Origin: Gyrodactylus bullatarudis
Lineage: Eukaryota; Platyhelminthes; Monogenea; Gyrodactylidea; Gyrodactylidae
DNA length: 64,000 bases
Direction of reading: 5' to 3'
Assembly: GCA_012064415.1 (NCBI GenBank)
Contig: SSNU01000042.1
Location: 467,822 to 531,821, forward strand
Positions 1 through 15,700 of the stretch are shown here, piece by piece. Position 1 is the stretch's first letter; the number at the start of each line of letters is the position of its first letter. The notes below the pieces were generated by a model, which was not told the DNA's origin, made no database searches, and was given only the letters and a program-made list of their open reading frames with translations. The position numbers and the translations under genes were made by a program.

Positions 1-126
1 GGGAATAACATTTAAGTTAAAATTATTATAAAAAACATTTAGATTACCCTGATAAAAATAGTTTTGACTCACACTGTCAGCCAACTTTTTATATATTTTC
101 TAATGCAAAAATTATCGTATTTCCAG

Positions 127-795
127 AAAAAACTCTACGGAGGTAAAATGGCCTTTAAACTCGAAATGCCATGGGCTAAAAATAACCACATGACCCATAT
201 TCAGCAGTCAGTTTTCGTAGAGCTAGATGTAAGTGGCTGAAAATATTCAAAAAAGAAACTTCTCGGTCATGATTCAATCTTTTTAGTCCTTGAAATTCGG
301 TAGAGCCTGGACTCAAGCCGTCTACAATGCAAAGAAAGGTCAGTATGAAGTAATTTTTGATGAAACATGGTGGCCCGGCGGATGGCGAAGTGGCACCGGT
401 AAAGAGAACGAGTTCCAGACACTGACCAGGGGTCAACTCATGAGATTTCTTATGACATCGAATTCTGTCGTTTTGAGTCTTGTTACCAAAGATAATGCGT
501 TGAATCATGCTAGACTACACGGAATCAAATTTGAATTAGCCGATCAGTCACCCCCAGCAGGAGTTGAGAATCCAAAGAAGGCCCTCGTAGAGGTATGTGC
601 TTGTCCAGAAGGTACCAACCCTGCTCTGCTTAGCTGTGAAGTAAGTTAGAGATCTCTTTATCTATCGAGAGAAGAGATTTAATAGATTGAAATTTATTAG
701 GGTTGTACAGATCCCGATACAAAGAGTCTCATTCGTCTTCAGGCATCTGGCCCAGATTTCGAATGTGCCCGAAGAAAGGAAGAAAACGAAGACGA
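127..795 (+). other. Laminin IV type A (laminin B) domain, last part
   Basis: Exons 127-228, 287-640 and 701-795 encode the C-terminal part of a laminin B domain. It includes the RGQLMRFLMTSN helix-like segment, a strand around ARLHGIKFELA and the closing VEVCACPEGTNPALLSCEGC, which matches the way laminin B domains run into a laminin-EGF module (CxCPxGYxGxxCxxC). Perlecan domain III has this arrangement. It is the strongest single argument for a basement-membrane identity of the long Ig protein. Confidence 0.75.
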
Positions 796-3700
796 GTAAG
801 CTTTTTTTAATTCGAAAAATAACTCTTGTGATTATTTTCTTGCACAAAAATCATGGAAAATTGTTTGCATTCATTTTACTGAAACAAATATGTTCAGACT
901 CCAACTGATTCCGATGTAAAGCTTCCTTTGGCCAACCTCCCACTCTTGAATAAAAATCTTTTTTCCATCATCTCCAAATATATTACTTGAGCACCTAGAA
1001 TGGAATAATCCTAGTTCACCAGATGTCGATACTGAATAGATTTTTGAGAATACTGATGACATCATCATTTGGACGAAACTGCTAGATATTTTGTTGAAAA
1101 GGATTCAACATCTGTGAAACTTTTGGTGAAAGGTCACGTTTAGAATTAACCCCATTTTTGATTCCAAGAACAAGAAGAGTTAATGTAATCTGATTTTTTT
1201 CTTTCCTAGTTGCGAGGCCGGCTTTTATAAGTTCGATATTTTAACAAATGAAAAATTTGGTGAATGCAAAAAGGGCTTAGAGATGAATACAAAAGGCAGA
1301 GTGGTCTTTGTACGAACCGGGGATCCCATTGTAATTCTATGTCGGGCCACATCATATCGTGGAGGCATAGCTGAACATGACTGGCTACTCCCAGATAGCT
1401 TGGACAGGACGAAAGCTATTCAGATTCGCCGAAATCTCAGAGGATCAATTCCCGATTCTGTCACTTCCGAGTCAATCATTAGAGTTGAGAAGGCTCAACC
1501 AGGTGATAGCGGCATCTATGCTTGTCGTTCATCTGGTATCACTGGTAATATCACTGAGAACTTCCAAGTTGTTGTTAGGGACAAAGGTAGTTAACTACTA
1601 TTCTATGTTTCTAATTCTATATTTTAATCTTCCAACCCTCTCTTCCTGTTAGAATGGGATCCAGTCACAGAGGTTTCAGCTGATGATAAATTCAACAAGG
1701 CCCATCCATTGTCAAACCAAATGCCTGACCTACATCCACGAGCTGGAAACGTTAAGTTGGTCACTGATTCCAGTATACCTGATCAGATCAAGATTAACGG
1801 TGATCTTAGTGTGAGTCTTTTGAACGATTGGTTCCCCTTGAATTGTCGTATTCATTCTATTTGTAATAGATTCCAAACCAAGATGTTGGAAAAGATTACA
1901 GCATCGTCTGGTTCCGACCCAATGGAACGAGAATCGATCCTGTCACCAAGATTCCAGAACCTCTAGTCAACGGACCTTTCGACGTTGAATTCAAGATAAA
2001 TGGTTCCGATCCATCGGAACAAGGTGTCTACACTGGCTACTTTGTGGGAAAGGACCCTATTAAGAATCCATACTGGATTGAAATCCAAGTGAAAGGTGAA
2101 TACCAGCCAATTCCCGAGAAAAAGTTTGGACCTGAATCCGAGTACTATCTGGTTCCTGCAGAGCTCGTCATCGGTTTGATGGACACTGGGAAAATAACCT
2201 TGGTCAAGGCCGATGATAAGACGCCACTAAATGTTACTTGGAGAAAAATTTCAAACCTTCCTGGTGATCCCCAGCCATTTGATAAGACCATTGGACTACC
2301 CAAGGGTCTAACCATTGATGACCAGCATAATCTTATTATTTGGGCAGCTGGCAGTCAACATAGCGGCCACTATGAGGTTATCGTAAAGACACCTGACGAC
2401 TATTATGGAAAGTCAAATGAGCTCGCTCGTCTCAACACAAAGATCAGGGTTCAGGATTTCCATCCAACTACAGAAGTTAATCCTAACGACAGTGGGACTT
2501 CGATTGAAACAGAAAACGGATACATTATCCATATTCTAAACTTTAATGAGAAGGCTAAGCTGTGTAAGAATCCAAAGTTTTATCTCATGGACCCAATTCA
2601 GAATGACAGCACAGATATTAGTGATCTGGTCACGATAGCTGACGATGGAGGCTTAGACATTAAGCACTCCTTCAAGAGTGGCTCTTTCATCATGTTCTTT
2701 TGTGAGATCATTCCAAATTCAGATCTCACTGGCAAGGTTCAATTAAACATAAGTGAGTGACCTTTGAAGGTACCTTAACTGGGTCCTGAACTCATATTGT
2801 ACTTCTTACTAGCCTCTAATGAACCTCGAGTGGACACAAAAGTTATCTATGGCGATAAGAATTCAGTGTACCCGACAGAGATTATTTGTCAAGATTTGAA
2901 CCCGGAGAAGAACTCAAACGTTCAGATAACCTCTGAGGGAATATCAGCTGAAGATCTCGAAAGTGTCACAGTTCCCAGCCAGTCAATGACGGCAGATAAA
3001 ACGTCAGATTTGAAGTTCCCACCAAGGACCGCAAAGCTTGATTTTACTCGAGTCGGCGGATTTGATCCCAGTAAATTCAGTGGAATCTACAAGTGCGTAG
3101 CAAAGAATGATGAGAAGGAAACTGAAGTTCCGATTGAACTTCCGGAAAAAGAAAAGAACTTCGAGGGTGTCGATGAAAAAATTCACGTCTATTCAGTTGG
3201 CGATGGCTTGCTGATTGCTGATCCTAAAGATCCCGAAGTTTATTCCATTGAAATGAACGATGGGGAAGTTATGAAGGTTGGTGAAGTATAGATTAGATTT
3301 AGATGAGGTTTACTAATAAGTATTTTCAATCTTTCAGATTGTATGTCGCTATAATAGCCTGAAAACAAATGATTTCCTTGGCTGGAAATCAGACGATGGG
3401 AGGACCAATGTGATCAAGAAGCCAAGCTGGAGTACAATCGATATTGACAAAGTTTCCATTGACGACAACGAAAAGGTCTTCACGTGTATCAATGGAGGGG
3501 AGAATCCTATCGAGAAAAAGATTAAACTCAAAGGTATTATCATCATCTTTCAATGAACTTCCGAAATTTTATATTAATCTCATATTCATTTAGTTAAAAA
3601 GCCCGAGGAAACCGATCCAAAGATTGAAGTTACCTCAATCGGAAATGAAGTTGATGGAGTCATCTATGGAGTTCCTGATGAGACGATACGAATTGTCTGC

Positions 3701-6700
3701 AACACTGAAGGTTAGTTAAACTTTTTTTGTTTAAACTTTCAATTTGGATTTAAACTTTTCTTTTGTAGTTCCAAACAGTGAAAAGTACAAGATAAGCAAG
3801 GACTGGAAAATCGGCCGACCCCAGGAGACAGTAGCCAGTCTAAAGGAAATCTCCGATATTGCTCAAACATTCAAGATCAACTCACAGACTAACGAAATAA
3901 CCCTTAGCAAGCTCAGCTCGAAGCCTTCTGAGGTCAATTTTATCTGCGTTGTCGACCTAGAGGATAAGGAAACTGGCGAATTGAAAACGTACTACTCAAA
4001 GCCAAAGCCTTTATTCATAAGAGAACCGTTGTTCAAGACGTTTACTAGCCCTGAAGTTGCCAGTGGCAAGGAAGGTGAATCTCTCACGATACTTTGCCAG
4101 GCCAAAGACAAGTGGAGGAACAAAACCCTAACTGACAACCTTAAATACAAATGGGAGTTTGCCATTCTCGCCGAGCCAGAAACCAAAATTACCGAAAAGA
4201 ATATTTTCAATAACGTTGACAATGCAGATATCGTGAAGCCTTGGAATCTCTTACAGGCCAGAGAGGAGGAAAACTACCTCTTATTGGCTGGCCTGATTAG
4301 TCGCGAGGGAAAAAAGTATTACACCAGATGTTATGCCACAAATCCTGCCTTGAATATGACCGAGGTGTCACCATGGTCGACCATTGAAGTTATTCCAAAG
4401 GATCTCGCTAGCAAACTACCGTCAGTAGACCTGATTGCTGACTACAATGGAGACGAAATGTATCCAAGTGTCATCATCTGTAAGGATAAAAATGAGGCCG
4501 TTCCATCAAAGGTTTCCTTGAAAAAGTTGAACAGTAAAAATATTAAGGTATTTTTTTCTAGCAACTACTTAAAAGTAGATCGTGTTGTTAAAATTATTTT
4601 AATAAAATATTATTTTAGAGCATAGTTCAGGAGGATGGTCCAAATGTTGCCGTTTTCAAATTTGGCAAATTCAATGTACGCAATCATTCCGATTACTACA
4701 CCTGTATGGCTGAGAATGAATTTGGAACTGACTCCAAAGATTATTTCCTACCAACTCATTTGATGAAGAGTGACGTGTCGCCTAACAAGATAGCCTTAAA
4801 GATTAGCTCCAATGTTAATGAAGAGAAAGTATCTGGTGAAGATCGTATTTATCGTGTTAAGGAGAATGATAAACTTGAGGTAGGTTATTCCGACTTCATT
4901 TTGAGAAATTTTGGAAAAAAAACTGAATTAATAATCACATACTAAGCATGCAATATGATATGATGGAACAGATTTTAAGAATTACGTCTTTTAGCTTATT
5001 TGTGAATTCCATGGACATCCTGCCCCCACAAACGGTGTTAAATGGATGATCAAATTTGATGACCAAGAGAAAGATGAACCTGCCAAGAGGGATCAACAAG
5101 ATTTTGCCAAGCGATCCCTGGTTCTGACACGTGGTCGAATGTATTGGAGTCAGATTGAGGCCCCCAAAATGGCCGACTCTGGTAAGCAAAAGGGCAAATA
5201 TACCTGCTATCATGAAGACTCTGAAGGGAACATTGCCAGAAAGGCCAGTGTTTTTGTTGAACGTAAGAAACTATCGAACCTGTTATTTATAAATTTTTTA
5301 AATCTCAATATTTTATTTTTAGTTTACAAGATTGATGTTGCCATCAATGGGCTCGGCAGCACTGGTAATGTTGAAGCCTTTGAAGGACAAACTGTTAGTC
5401 TTGAATGTGCTGCCAAGGGTACGCTTTTGCCATGTTTTTTTTCATCTATTTATGCATAATAAACTAAATGTTTTCTTTAGATGGCTATTTGGGCTTCAAA
5501 ATGCCAAACACCACATATAAATGGATCATGCAGGATATGAACGGGAATACTGCTCATCCCTCAGAGATTGCACAAAACTACCAAGAGGTTGATAACAAGA
5601 TCACTTTTGAAGGTTTGAATTCTGATGCTGAGAAGTACAGGATACGCTGCACAGCCTATCACGGGAAGGCAGCCTATGATTCAAACTTTTTCGGCATCTA
5701 TTTGAAACCTGATCCGAATAGGGACTTTACCCTTCGTATCAATGGACCTGTGAAGCTTAATGTTACTGGACCTCTTCTCAATGATATGACTATTCATTCC
5801 TCGAAGGGCAAGGATGTCCAACTCGATTGCCAGGGTCTAGGTATGGAGGTTTTCCCATCATCAATCTAGCTAATGCTCATTTGGTTTATTCATTCTTTTA
5901 GATCGTATGAACGGTCATACTTTTAATACAACTGAAAGGTTCTCTTACTCCTGGAAGATTGTCAATCCTGCTAGCTCTAATGAAATTCAGGTTAGTGACC
6001 TAGCCGATGAGAAGACCGAAGAGGACATGGGCCAGTATTCTCGGCTCAATTTGAAGAACCTCAAGGCTTCACCAAAGTATCCGATGCATGCGGCTGAAAT
6101 CGTCTGCACAGCAACAGATCAATATCTCAGATACATTTATATCAGTGATGATCCCATCTTAGTCTTTATTGCTGACAGCGAAGAGGCTAAACAAAATAAA
6201 GAGATTGATAAAATCACTAAAGGTTTGTTATTTACATTCGGGTAATGATGTCGAATCTATTTATAACCTACTCATTTGTCGTGTAAATTTTAGATCGGAA
6301 AAAGTACCAAGTGAGAGTCGATGGCTTGTCTCCATATGGAACACTCGATGTAAACGAGGGTACAGATGTAACTCTAACTGCCATAGTATTTGACTCAGAC
6401 GGCAATGAAAACCCAGAGGATGTCAATCTTGAGTTTAGCTTTGAATTTAAAAACGCCAATGACGAACCTATCGATCTGAGTGACATTTCCGAAGGAGGCA
6501 TCTCTTTTGATGGAAATAAGGTTACGATAAACGGAATTAAACCAATTCCTGGTGCCAAGGGTCAGTTAAATACAAAGATCACTCCAAAACAACCAGAGGG
6601 CAGTGAGAAGGCCCCGACGCCAATCATTAAACATTCGTATCCGTTCATGTTCAATATCCAGCCGAATGAAGATGTCAAGGAAAAAGCTCCCGACGTGGTT

Positions 6701-9700
6701 GATATGAACGATGACACGATAAAAATCGAAATCGAAGGCCTCAACGATGATCAGACAATGTTGGTTGGAGGCGTTGATGAGGATAAAACACTTAAATGTA
6801 AAGTTCTCGAGGATGCATCGGATGAGGCAGCTCCAAAGAGAAAATACCGCTATGGCTGGCAGTTTGCTTCGCTCTCAGGCGAATCAAAGAGCCCAAGTGA
6901 CATTGCCAAAGGGGTCGAGATCAGCAAGGATGGAACTTTGATTTTGAAACAACTCAAAGAAAGTGACCAGCCTATAAGGGGTCGTTGTGTTGTCAGTGTC
7001 TATGAGAGAGATCCGAAGAGCACTGATGACCTGGTCATCTGGCAGGATACACCTAAGAAGTATTCCAATGGATACTTTGGCGTCCAAGTACCAGAGAATA
7101 AGGATATGGGATTAAAAGATTGTGAGTACCATGTTTTTACCAAATTAGAGAAAACAATAATGATGAATTTAAAGATTATTCACAAAGATATAACTGTCTA
7201 TCTATTTAAACGTGTTTAAGGGAAACTTTCTGAAAAGTTTATTTCCAGATCTAAAGTTTTCTAATCACGTTAGACAAACTTAAACGACACCATTGTTCTT
7301 TTGACCGTTTTATAATGATATTCAAAAATAATAGTAAATTCTCATCTCTATATCAACTGGCCTTTTAAAGGGTTTCTCTATCATCATTTTCTACGAATAG
7401 AATAAATTAATTGGCATTTAAAAATTGATTTATTTCAGTGAAGGGTAACGCTTACAAGGTTGTCATCGATGGTCTCAAAGATAACAAGCTCAGAGTGAGC
7501 TCAGACAAACCAGTTCCTGAATTGATATGCAAACTTGTTGGTGAGTTTCTGGCCGAAGAGTTCATCTATTTCCTACTCATTCCTCATGATTTTTGATGTA
7601 ATTAGATAGCAAATCAGGTCAAGAGATTAGTTCTTACGAGGCTCCCGTTTCTGTGAAATGGATTCTCCCCATTAGCTCATCCAATGTTATTGGCAAACCA
7701 GAAGATCTAGCTGAAGAGGTGGCCTATCCTGCAAATAACAAGTTGGTGCTGAAACAAATCAAGCCAACTCTACCCACACTTCAATTTGGCCAGTGTAAAA
7801 TCTTTAATGGGGAACAGTATTACATGTCGAAATACTTTAAGATCCTGTTCACTCCATCGTGTGAGTCTTCTTTCATTCTGGAGAAAAAGTTCAGTTCTCT
7901 GATTATTTTTCTCTAGCTAATACAGGTGATGTTGTCCCCAACGTAGAACAAATTGCTACTACTGATGGATCCAAGTCGTACTCTTGTAAAGCAATTGGTA
8001 CGTTAATAAAATCATTTTTCATTTTAAATCAAGAAATAAACTTGCCTCTTTTAGATGCTGAAACAAAACAACCGATTAAGGATGCTAAGTACATCTGGAA
8101 GTTTACTGATAAGAACGGACTACCAGTCGATCTTAGCTTCCTTTATGATGATGTTCAGTTCTCTGGGGACCAAATAACATTTGCTGGCATCAAGAATAAA
8201 GAGAAGATTGACAAGTTCCTCGGCAAAGATTGGGAACTGAGTGGATCGTGCTTCATCAGTGTACCCAAAAAAGATGGAAATGACACTGTCTCTGAAACAA
8301 TCTACCCCAATGGCCCATCAATTGAAATAAAACCAAGTGAAGATGGCGAAACTATCAAATCTGATCCAGTTAAAGACAAGGAAGGATCAAAGGATAAGCC
8401 CAAGTTTATTGTAAATGTTGATCCTGTTCAAGGGAACATTCTTAATCTTGACAAGGGACAAAATGTCACACTTACCTGCAATACAATCGGTTGGTTACAG
8501 AGGCTACCTTCTTCAAAAGTTTATCCTTTTAATCTTTTTCTATACATGGATAGATGCTGAGACGGGTTCAGGTGTTGACAATCCACACATCTTTTATCAA
8601 TGGTTCCTGTATAATAAGGATGGATCTTCAATCTCATCGACTAGTCTGAGTGAACTGGGCTATTCGACCACGTCATGGTCCAATAAATACCTGACAATAA
8701 ATGGCGTTAAAATGTCTGCTAATGGAATTACGGCGAAATGCAAGTCTATCGACCGATCAAAGCCATCCGATGGAGATGGCGCAAAGGAGGATGACGGAAG
8801 TGACCTCGGCAAGCAGACAGATTCCATACCGTTTGTCATTAAAGTTGGCGATCCTACTGATCAGGAGAAAAAGTACCCAGAAAACGCAAATGAGAATCAA
8901 ATAGGTAAGTTTCTAAACTAGTTACCAAAATATCGACATAATGAAATATTTTTCTAGTTACATTTAAGGATGATGAGAAGCCTAGTTTCAAGCTGAGTAT
9001 TGAACCTCTGGCTGATGATGGAAATATATTAGCAGAAGCAAATACTGACCTAGAGCTTTCGTGCAACATCAAAGATTTCAAAAATACTCCCTTTGACATT
9101 TCCAAGGTGAAGGACCAATACCAAATTGGCTGGATAGTTGAGTCGAATGATGGCAAGATTATACCTTTATCTGTAGTATCGGAAAAGTTTGAGATTACAT
9201 CAGACGGTAGGATAATATTGAAGAACTATGCCAACAGACAAATCTTTCCGCCTGGAGTTAGAGTTCGCTGTGTGCTGGAGAGTAGAAATCCTCTCGATTT
9301 ACAAGATGGTTCTGACGGTGTTCAGAGAGTTATCTACGGTTCGCCCTGGGCTAAAGTTGGTGCAACTAAGGACAACAAAAAAATCGACACTGGTACCGAC
9401 TTACCTGAGCATTATCCAAACTACGACCCAGCTAAAGAACCGACTAAAATTCCATCCTCTGAAAGCATCAGTCTAGAGGTTAGTGACCTGAATAGTTGTG
9501 GTAACCTGGAAAAGTCGAACGATACTGATTTTACACTCACCTGCCAAGTCATTGGAGATTCAAATAAGAAGGGTTACTCTTATTCTTGGGAGTTGATCAA
9601 TGAGTCCGGCATCAAGTCAACCTGGTCAGCAATAAGTAAACAGGTCAAGATTTCCAATGGAGCCCTCGTTGTTACCGGGTTCATGATCAAGGATCAACCA

Positions 9701-12700
9701 AAGTATTTTGGCAAATGCCTTGCAAAGAATGACTTTACTGGGGAGGTCATCAGTGGGAAATACTTTGTATTCGGACATGCTGGAGAGAAGTGCAAATCAA
9801 GTTCGTTCATATAACTGAAATTTCGAGCTTAGCTTGTGTCTTGAGGATAAAGTGCTAGAGATTCATTAGATAAGAAATTCTTTTTGTTTTATTTCAAGAT
9901 GTAACCTTTTTTCTAGAAATGACAGGTTCAAGTGATGCTGATCCTACTAAACCAGGATCTTCTACAACCACAGTGTCGGACAGCCAAATTTCTATACATC
10001 TTGTGGGTGTCAACCGATACAATAAAGTTCCAATAGCTGTTGGAGAAGACAAGACCCTGAAATGCATTGTCACAAGTAAGTGAGAGAGACCATACAAAAA
10101 CAAGTCCACCATTTCACCCCTCTCCACTTTTTATTAGATAAGACAAATTCTGAAGAAATCAAAAATATCGGATCGGTTAGCTGGAAGTTCTTTGATCTCT
10201 ACGAGTCCAACTATTATCCCAATCAAATGGCTGAAAGCTATTCCGTCAGCATTGACAATGAGGCCATCTTTAAAAATTTCAAAAAGGACATCAAAGCTAA
10301 AGGAAAGTGTGTCGTTTTCTTTGAGAAAGACGGAGAATCATTCACGATGTCAACACCGGCTTTCGATATCTACACCCTGACAGATGGTCAAGTGATCAAC
10401 CTTGGCCTGGAGAAAATAAATCCTGACGACAAGGTTAACATTATCATTGAGGGTGTCAATGAGGAGACCGGTGTTGTATCATTATCAGATCCGAACCGAG
10501 GCATAAAACTCAAGTGTACTGGAGTAAATTCCCAATCGGAAGACCTTATATATCCAGAAAAGGACAAGGTTGAGTTCTTCTGGAAGTGGCAGGATGATAC
10601 AGGCGCTGATCTTGCCGCAATAAATCTTGCTAGTACGTTTTGAAAATCTCATATTTTATATACCGTTTTAAAATCATCTTTCTTTGAATAGATAATGTGG
10701 AAATGACACCTCAGGAAATTCTACTCACCGGGGTTGATGCGAAAAAGCTGAATAAAATCAGCGGTAAATGCTATGTAAAGATTAAGCCGGAAGTTTTAAA
10801 TCCAAAGGACGAAAACAAAAATGACATTATCTATGCTTCAAAACCGATAAAATTCAAAGTCGACGATTTTCTAGAACAAGAGGCCGTCCTTACCCCAGTG
10901 GAAGGGAGAGCTTCAGGTATATTAAAACTTTTTTATGGAATAAAATCATGCTGGTAAAGACGAATTTCTCTATAGATGGTTTCAATGTTACCTTGGAGTC
11001 TGATAAGGTCGATCCAGGTACAGGCCAATTTATGGCTAAGGAAGGTGAAAATACAAAGATTAAATGTCTCTTCAAACAGCTTGAGGGCGAAGATGAACTT
11101 CACGTCACCTACACCTTTGATGTAAAAGACTTTACTGGTAAGGAAAAGTCTCTTTCTGATTTGGCCGAACAAACCAGCAAGAATGGCAATGAGCTCATAA
11201 TCACTGGCCTGAAATCTCAAAAGGATGCCAATTCTCAACTAAAAGTTAGATGCATTGCGACAGTGAAAACTGAGAAGACATCGGCCAATAATCCACCCAA
11301 AACATATAGCTCTGATTATCTTGGCCTGCCTGTAGCCAATAAAGCTGGCCAGTTACCACCTGGAACCAATGAAATAGACGGTTGGTTTTTAATTTTTGAA
11401 TTCAATTATAATCAGAGCATATCTCGTGGCTACTATTTTTTCGAGTGAATATTTTCTTGAATTTTACATGTTTTTCAGTCTTGGCCAAGAGAATCCAGCC
11501 AATAGTAAGGGGAATTAAGCCTGATGGTTCCCTGGACGCGCAACCTGGAGAAAAGGTCACATTAAGCTGTGAAGCTATTGATACCGCGACAAAACAACCT
11601 GTCAATGATCCGCTTGTTAGCTACAGTTGGGAACTAAAGCATCCTAGCGGGGAGCCTGTCACCTTTGAAATGATGGCTGGGGAATATTCTACCACCAAGA
11701 ACGACCTTGTCCTGACTTATACAAAGCAACTTCCTGAAAAATACAAGGACGCTAAAGGAAACTGTATCGTCTATTATAAGGACGTCAAGTATATCTCAGA
11801 TCGATTCCCAATAAAGATTAAGCCAATAGATAGTGAAGCTCCAAAGCCAACTGGCGATGGAAGTGTTATTGTACAAGTCCAAGGTCTCAATGGTGATAAA
11901 AAAGTGCCGATTGACTCTCAAAAGAGTGCTAAGCTTAAATGCGTCCCTATTGATGCAAAAACAAAGGAACCCATCAATGTCGGTGTTGAATGGGACACAA
12001 AGGTTATGGTAATTTTTACATTCATACACTTGAAATGATTGTAGAATTGAGAAAATCTTTTTTTTTCTTTATAGTTCCGTACACAAGAAGGAATTCGTAC
12101 AGAAGTGCCAGGCAGTGGTGAGGCACGAGTCTCACCCCTTCCAAACGGAGAAGTTGAACTCCTAAACGTTGTACCAGGCACCCCGGACAAGCCCAAGTTA
12201 TCTTCAGTGAGATGCCGGGTTAAAGTTGACGGCAAGGAACATGCCTCGCCATTCTACAGACTATCAACAATACCTGACGAGGATCCAAATGTCCCTAGAA
12301 CAACTAGCCGTCCTCATCTTCCACAATGTAAGTTTTGATCAGAAAAGTTGCCAGTAATTTCGAATTAATTCGGTCATTTTGATTGAATTATATCAAATAA
12401 TTACCAAGCACTTAATTAATGAATTCTGATTAGTTTACGCCTGATACCTCATGAAAATTTTGTTTTAGCACTAAAACCATTCAGAATCAAGGCTGAACTC
12501 AAGGGGCTTGATGAGACAAATGGTTTATCTGGAAATATAGGTGATGATATAACTCTGAAATGTCTCCCGCTAAGTAAGAGAATGCTTTTTGAATTTTATG
12601 TACATTTTAAATTCAAACCATTCATATAAATTAAGATGGTTTAACTGGCCAAATATTGGAAGATGCTGAAGTTAAATTCGTCTTTGAAAACAACCAAAGG

Positions 12701-15700
12701 AGTCCAGTTGATATCAACAGTTTTGGTGATAAGGAAGTTGTTTTATCTGGCGGGGAGTTCACAATTAAAGGTGCCAAAGAAATGCCGGGAAATGTCAAAG
12801 GAAAATGTATTGTAACTAAGGAAGTTAACGGAAAAACGAAAACAGGCGAATCTCTAGAATTTACGATAGCCGTTCCACCTGAATCTAAATCATCAGGATA
12901 TAAGCCGGAGACTAAGAAGCCCTCGGAGAGTGTTAATGATGACCGCGTTGAGGTTAGAATTGACGGCCTAGATGATAACATGGCCTTGAAAGGAAAGCCT
13001 GGTGACGATGTTGTCCTCAAGGTGCATCCGGAAATCAAACCGTCCTTCGCGAAGGATGCAAAAGTATCGAGTTATGGCTGGAAATTCACAGGTCCCAATG
13101 GGGAACCAATCACAGTTAGCGAAATTGCGGAATCAGCCACTTTTGATCCAGCATCGGGAACAATGACTCTGAAGAATTTTAAAGACCAGGGTGACAAGGT
13201 TGTTTATGGTCAGGGTGTTGTCGGCGTAGAGATTGCTCCGAGAGATCCTGACAATCCTGACCAACCAGATACAAAAGCTCCCAAGGAACTTGTTGAGTTT
13301 AGCTCCAAAAACTTTGGCGTTGTTGTCAGCAAAAATCCCGATGCTGTATCTATACCCTTGCCAAGTAAAGATCATTTTTTCAACTTTGATAATTGAATTA
13401 ATTAATTAATCCAATTTTCTTTACCAGAGAGCAATAATCTGAAAGTGGTTGTTGTACCTGTGGGCAAAGATGGCAATATACGCGCCAAGCCAGCAGATTC
13501 ACTTACTATAAAGGCAAACCTTATAGGTGAGTTCAAACTTGATGAAGGTGGTTTAAGGCTTAAGTTTTATTTATCGAATAGGCAAGAATTTATGCTCAGC
13601 TTCTGTTTTGACTTTTAGCTATCATCTATCTTTGAAATTGAACCTTTTTTCCAGACATGTCCGATCCGGAAAATCCGATTGAAGTTGACTCAATCGATGA
13701 TTTCTACTTTTATGATACTTTCGGCAGGGAAATTCCCTACAAGAATCTTGCTGGTAAGGCAGTTATGGAAAACGGCGATCTAGTTCTCAGTTACATGAGA
13801 CCCACAAACATTTCTAATCCAATCACTGGTAAAGCCAACTGCTTGGACTATATGGGAAATATGACCTACTATTCTGCGCCATTCAAGATCCTCGTACAAG
13901 ATGAGACAGAGGAGGAAGACAGAGTTTTGAATTTGCCTAAAGAAGATAAGAATTTGAAGTTCAAACTCATCGGCATAGATGATAAGGGAAAATTTGTCGG
14001 TCCAAAGGGTGGAAATGCTCAAATTGGTGTTCAAGTCTTGTGTAAGAATCATTATTTTTTCTAACTTTGAATGTAAAATCAAGATGATTTCTTTGTCAAT
14101 TTTCAAGCTCCTGTAAACGATGAGGTTCTACCTTACAAGATGAAATTCGAGTTTGAAAACGACGAGGGTATCATTGAAGATAACAATGTATTCCCAATGC
14201 TAGCCGATAAGGTGACACAAAATGAGGACGGAACTCTCAATCTAGAAGGAATAAAGGGTGGTGATTGGAAGAGGGGTAGAATTCTCATTGCCCCTGTGAA
14301 TCAAGCAGATAGCAAAGATCCTAGTAGTATAGTCTACAAGCCAGTTGTATCATTCATCAACGATGTAGATCCAGAGTCATCTAAGAAATCGAATTATCAT
14401 GTGAAATTGGACAAGGTTAATGACCCGGATAGGAATCGTCACATTTTCAAACTGGAGGACGATGCAAAATTCAAATGTAACCTCATTAATAGAACAGATG
14501 GCCAGCCAGTTCCCCATGACAAGGTGAAAACATTTTGGCTTTTGACTAGAGCCGATGGTACGCCTTCAGTTTCCTCTGACATTGCTGAAAAGATTGAGCC
14601 AAAAGTGAATGAGCTTGACCTTCAGGGGTTGAAACGTTCTGCAGAGGGTGTATTGCTACAATGTAAAATGGCCCTTAAGGCATATCCAAATGTCCAGTAC
14701 TCAGGGAAAAGAATCAATTTTGAGTATACCAACTCTGAGGGAAGCATCACAGACATGCCAAAAGATAGAAACATGACGAAAGATGATGAACCTACGTATG
14801 CCGATATAGAACAGACTGCTCGAGGTTAGTGTTAGCTTAGTGGTTGATTTTTTCCTACAATAATGATGATACATATTTAGACTTGTCTAATGTTTCTGTG
14901 GAGATTACCAATCTGAAAAAAGATAAGAGTCTCACAGGCAAGCGTGGGGACAATGTAACCCTGGTTTGTAATGCTATCGGTTAGTTAGACATTTCATCAG
15001 AATAATAATAACTTGGCTTTAATCCCCGGCAATCTGTTTGGTATTTATAGATAAGACTCAACAGGCTCCAATTAGCGATGGAATTTCAATTGGTTGGAGA
15101 ATCTCAGGAGGTCCTGATGATTCCGTTATATCGTGGAATGAAATTGCTGAACAGGTTGTAGTTAAAGACAATGAACTTCATTTGGTGAAGCTCAAGTCAA
15201 ACATTGATGTCCCCGGTGGTTTCCGTGGCCAGTGCATTGTTAAGCCAATAGAATTCTTGAAGCTAAGCGACAATGGTAACAAGTTCCTAGATATTCAAGA
15301 TAACCTAAAGAGATCAGGTGATCTGAGTGCTAGCAAGAAGATATTCGAAGCTTCTTCCACACCCTTCCCGATCAAGATATCTTCAGATGATGATGTTGAT
15401 AAACCATCTTCACCAAATGGCGTCCCAGTCTGGAATCCAGACGATAAATCTAACAAGGCAGTTAGAATTGTCCTCGAGGGTATTGAGAAAGATGAATCTA
15501 GAAAATTGAAGATTGGAGATAACCTTGAGTTCACTGTTAAAGCGTTCAAGACTGTAGGTGGCCAGGAGATTCCAATCACAGATGAAGATTCCTTTGCCTT
15601 CGATATTCGACCATACAAGGGAAGTCTTGAGCAACTTCCTACCACAGAGATTTTCGCCAAACACTCACAGGAACGTAACAAGTTCAGCTTTGAGTCGGCA

